64,000 bases of DNA from Planctomycetota bacterium (lineage in GTDB: Bacteria; Planctomycetota; Phycisphaerae; UBA1845), in assembly GCA_016200265.1 (NCBI GenBank), contig JACQFE010000051.1, positions 62,001-126,000 on the forward strand, given 5' to 3'. How positions within the stretch are numbered: the stretch's first letter is position 1; the number at the start of each line of letters is the position of its first letter. The notes below the pieces were generated by a model. The model was not told the origin of the DNA. It searched no databases and saw nothing but the letters and a program-made list of their open reading frames with translations. A program made the position numbers and the translations under genes. Positions 63,698 through 64,000 of the stretch are shown here, in pieces.

Positions 63698-63726
63698 CTT
63701 GCCTATTGCCTATTGCCTGTTGCCTT
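63698..63726. repeat. TTGCCTR heptamer array
   Basis: About four units TTGCCTA or TTGCCTG in the same orientation as the array at 23860-23910, again after a C/T-rich TTCG-containing stretch. Confidence 0.75.
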
Positions 63727-63849
63727 TCCAATAGTGCCACACGATGACACTCGAGAAAAAATACTTTTCCAAACGAACCCATCTGAAAGTCGCACTGGAA
63801 CAAAGAGGCTTGATTGTGTAAAGAGGAACTTCATGCCCTTTTCCGACCC

Positions 63850-63880
63850 TTCAATCTGCGCCCTTCTGCGAAATCTGCGG
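63850..63880. repeat. 31-bp direct repeat, copy 2, overlapping a gene end
   Basis: Same repeat as at 63570-63600. It encodes the last residues (SPQISQKGAD, minus strand) of the adjacent PNPOx-like protein and includes its stop codon. Confidence 0.75.
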
Positions 63881-64000
63881 AGACGTTGTTTTGAAATTCA
63901 GAACATGCCCCGGAATCGCAATGCCATCGATCAACCGTGGATCGGGAATCGGCGTGCCGGGAGCGAGTGCCATTGGTATGACACCCGCCCAGACGGGAAG
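63851..64000 (-). CDS. C-terminal part of a pyridoxamine 5'-phosphate oxidase-like protein
   Basis: The last 49 codons read LPVWAGVIPMALAPGTPIPD then PRLIDGIAIPGHVLNF. This matches the C-terminus of the FMN-binding PNPOx-like family, in which WAGV-P and the P-G-PVPDP-L-GI-P-HV pattern are conserved. After LNF the frame runs into a 31-bp repeat, giving a non-homologous tail. The rest lies beyond the right edge. Confidence 0.7.
   Translation of the reverse strand, partial: LPVWAGVIPMALAPGTPIPDPRLIDGIAIPGHVLNFKTTSPQISQKGAD

Larger units (their letters stand above)
63492..63850. other. Repeat-rich spacer
   Basis: No gene is seen. It holds a TTGCCTG-type array and one copy of a 31-bp direct repeat whose second copy overlaps the end of the last gene. 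Confidence 0.6.

Overview
The window looks like a chromosomal segment of a Planctomycetota bacterium, probably a Phycisphaerae-like lineage. The clues are a zinc-ribbon membrane protein ending in a CACGYDLR...CSECG motif, exported proteins with DCNGNGVPDECE-type dockerin-like tails, MqnD of the futalosine menaquinone route, FG-GAP and PKD secreted proteins, and TPR-rich proteins. The phylum is inferred from these protein styles; no 16S gene is present.

Region 1 (1-23.4 kb, all minus strand) is a large flagellar locus. Read in the direction of transcription it holds a membrane-anchored TPR protein, a FlgN-like protein, a soluble histidine kinase and an NtrC-type sigma-54 activator. A consensus -24/-12 promoter follows, then flgB-flgC-fliE-fliF-fliG-fliH-fliI-fliJ-(MotE-like)-fliK-flgD-flgE-flbD-motA-motB-fliL-fliN-fliO-fliP-fliQ-fliR-flhB, which runs off the left edge. 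Many genes overlap or abut. fliM is not between fliL and fliN, and FliN carries a FliM-like N-terminal peptide.

Region 2 (23.4-25.2 kb) is gene-poor. It holds heptamer arrays, hairpins, a well-supported small Cys-containing ORF, a duplicated 36-bp repeat and a truncated sugar epimerase. Region 3 (25.2-38.1 kb) has mixed metabolic and unknown genes: a lone E1-alpha, a ClpP-fold SDH-type protease, an enolase-superfamily protein, purD, an initiator tRNA-fMet followed by a degraded tyrosine integrase, a P-loop plus deoxyribosyltransferase-like protein, a CAP lipoprotein, mqnD and a zinc-ribbon membrane protein.

Region 4 (38.2-56.4 kb) holds secreted PKD and FG-GAP proteins, a GNAT enzyme, an acyl-CoA ligase, two tandem TPR genes, an otsA/otsB-GH15 trehalose operon, a small membrane protein, moaC and an exported protein of unknown role. 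Region 5 (56.8-64 kb) has mfd translationally coupled to a parvulin-type isomerase, a perfect parS site, a BNR/dockerin-like exported protein and the C-terminus of a PNPOx-like gene.

The least ordinary signals are the parS site, the short repeats that have entered coding sequence in frame (in mfd and in the signal peptide of the isomerase), the FliN/fliM arrangement, and the dead integrase beside the initiator tRNA. No CRISPR array, prophage or complete insertion sequence was seen.
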